This document shows positions 62,675-64,000 of a stretch of DNA of 64,000 nt, piece after piece; the first letter of the stretch is position 1, and each line of letters opens with the position of its first letter. Location of the stretch: contig NZ_CP071867.1 of assembly GCF_028751545.1 (NCBI RefSeq), positions 186,001-250,000 of the forward strand, read 5' to 3'. The notes below the pieces were generated by a model. That model was not told the DNA's origin and did no database searches. It worked only from the letters and a program-made list of their open reading frames with translations. This DNA is from Gilliamella sp. B3022 (GTDB lineage: Bacteria; Pseudomonadota; Gammaproteobacteria; Enterobacterales; Orbaceae). The translations under genes were made by a program, and so were the position numbers.

Positions 62675-63685
62675 TTATAAAAAGTTATCTACATCAATTT
62701 CAGCTGTTTGGCCAATAAAACGAATTTCAGGCGAGAGACTAACCGAAAATTTTCGCAATACGGCATTTCGAACATAACGCGCTAACTCAACCACATCTTG
62801 AGCCGTTGCATTATTTTTATTGACTAATACTAGTGCTTGATTTTGATGCACTGCAGCACCACCTAATTGAAATCCTTTTAAACCACATTGATCAATAAGC
62901 CAACCCGCAGCGAGTTTGACTTGATTATCTGCTTGGGGATATATTGGCATGGTTGGGTAAATTTCAAGTAGTTTATCGGCAACTCTTTTGTCAACTACTG
63001 GATTTTTAAAAAAACTCCCCCCATTTCCTAGCACCTTAGGATCAGGCAGTTTGCTAAGACGGATTTCACAAACTTTATCAAAGATCATCTTAGGGGTAAC
63101 ATTTTTCGGATCAAAGTTACGTAATTCGCCATAGGTTAACACAGGCTGCCACTGTTTAGGTAATTTAATCCCGACATAAATCACCGCATACCCATCTGCA
63201 TACTGCTGTTTAAAAATACTTTCACGATAACCATATTGACCATCCGTTACCGTAATGATTTTTCCAGTAGCAAGTTCTAATAATTGCACATAATCTGCCA
63301 CTTTTTGAAACTCAACGCCATAAGCGCCAATATTTTGAATTGGTGCTGAACCTACACAACCTGGAATTAACGCTAAATTTTCAAGCCCCGCGATATTATT
63401 CGCAATAGTATGTAATACAAGTTGATGCCAAATTTCGCCCGCACCCACTTTTAAATTCCAGGCTTTTTCGGTTTCGGTAACAGTAATACCGTCAATTCGA
63501 TTAACAATCACAATTCCTTGAAAATCACAAGTAAAAAGCGTATTACTACCTTCACCAAGCATCATAATTGGTAGATTCTGATGATTATTTTGCCAAACAT
63601 GCATTAATTGTTCAACCGTAGTTACTGTTACCACTTTTTGAGCATAAACTTCAAGATTAAAGGTATTTGGGATTCTTTGTTTCAT
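62675..63685 (-). CDS. murB: UDP-N-acetylenolpyruvoylglucosamine reductase
   Basis: MurB is an FAD enzyme that reduces enolpyruvyl-UDP-GlcNAc to UDP-MurNAc in peptidoglycan synthesis. The 336-residue protein has the FAD-binding LGEGSNTLF and LIPGCVGSAPIQNIGAYGVE, the type I feature YGYRESIFK, the catalytic Ser in GNGGSFFKNPV, and the C-terminal Glu in SPEIRFIG. AAGGTTGTAATGA precedes the ATG. It is likely the first gene of murB-ycaD-birA. Confidence 0.95.
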   Translation of the reverse strand: MKQRIPNTFNLEVYAQKVVTVTTVEQLMHVWQNNHQNLPIMMLGEGSNTLFTCDFQGIVIVNRIDGITVTETEKAWNLKVGAGEIWHQLVLHTIANNIAGLENLALIPGCVGSAPIQNIGAYGVEFQKVADYVQLLELATGKIITVTDGQYGYRESIFKQQYADGYAVIYVGIKLPKQWQPVLTYGELRNFDPKNVTPKMIFDKVCEIRLSKLPDPKVLGNGGSFFKNPVVDKRVADKLLEIYPTMPIYPQADNQVKLAAGWLIDQCGLKGFQLGGAAVHQNQALVLVNKNNATAQDVVELARYVRNAVLRKFSVSLSPEIRFIGQTAEIDVDNFL

Positions 63686-64000
63686 TCATTACAACCTTAT
63701 CAGGGTGGAAATAGACAGCCAATAATAAATTGTTTTAGATGTTTTATTCGATATTACTGGGTAATTTATCACTTATGGCTGCATATATTATCACAGTGGT
63801 TAATCTTATATTATTAATTATTTAATCCCGAATCATTATAAGATTATTGGCAATCCAAAATATGTACATTTATTAATATTTTAATTACAAAAATGTGATA
63901 ATGATCGACTTTGGTGGATCAATTAATCAAATAAACGGCTAAAGTCATGCTTAAATCTTTTTTGTTTTTTTAGATCATGTATTATAGATGCCTGAGTGAT
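63686..64000. other. 315-base gap upstream of murB to the window end
   Basis: No gene seen. The region is AT-rich and ends in a promoter-like TATTATAG (63980-63987) on the plus strand. In E. coli an rRNA operon lies just upstream of murB, so a transcript may start here, but the window ends before this can be tested. Confidence 0.35.

Noticed and set aside
63950-64000. Start of an rRNA operon at the window end
   Set aside because: Only a TATTATAG box is visible. Synteny with E. coli is suggestive, but no rRNA sequence lies in the window.

Overview
The window is AT-rich gammaproteobacterial chromosome. Gene order and proteins are close to enteric bacteria: mnmA-hflD-purB, hemC-hemD-hemX-hemY, seqA-pgm, queD-queE, and murB near birA. 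The strong AT bias, small genome style, beta-glucoside PTS genes and VgrG cargo suggest the Orbaceae (Gilliamella/Frischella-like insect-gut symbionts). That placement is inference from composition and gene content, not a database match.

Layout. 0-16 kb is mostly housekeeping: zapB, tpiA, an orphan phage-type regulator pair (Ner-like and S24/CI-like) around a perfect inverted repeat, mnmA-hflD-purB, the haem operon hemCDXY, azlCD, gmk, gloA, slyB and seqA-pgm. 16-25 kb holds a small lipoprotein, a decayed gene fragment, guaB, a gluconate-type permease with a GntR-like operator, ubiG, an NSS sodium symporter and htpG. 25-33 kb is a catabolic island. It has a BglG antiterminator, a CRP site, a RAT/terminator switch, an EIIBCA permease and a 6-phospho-beta-glucosidase, then a secreted histidine phosphatase, a second RAT-like element, an OprD-type porin and a second secreted histidine phosphatase. 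33-42 kb has an MHS-family transporter, ogt, a secreted XAC2610-like protein, a DeoR regulator, a HAD phosphatase, clpB with a sigma32-like promoter, and queD-queE behind a preQ1-I-like riboswitch.

42-55 kb is the accessory core and the most interesting part. A 1.1-kb stretch with decayed gene fragments precedes an orphan type VI secretion VgrG. This VgrG carries an in-frame hexanucleotide microsatellite and a composition break near its C-terminus. Next is an 836-residue effector ending in a YwqJ-like deaminase domain (HAE plus CxxC). One base after its stop begins an array of four tandem 453-codon genes with an exact 1384-bp period, which look like mosaic immunity proteins (MORN/YwqK-like front, leucine-rich back). 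The array ends in a vestigial fifth start codon.

55-64 kb returns to core genes: ypfJ-type metalloprotease, surE, a SetB-like sugar exporter, zntA, birA, a YcaD-like MFS protein and murB. No T6SS structural genes, rRNA, tRNA, insertion sequence or CRISPR array was seen. The VgrG-effector-immunity set therefore reads as a detached T6SS cargo island.
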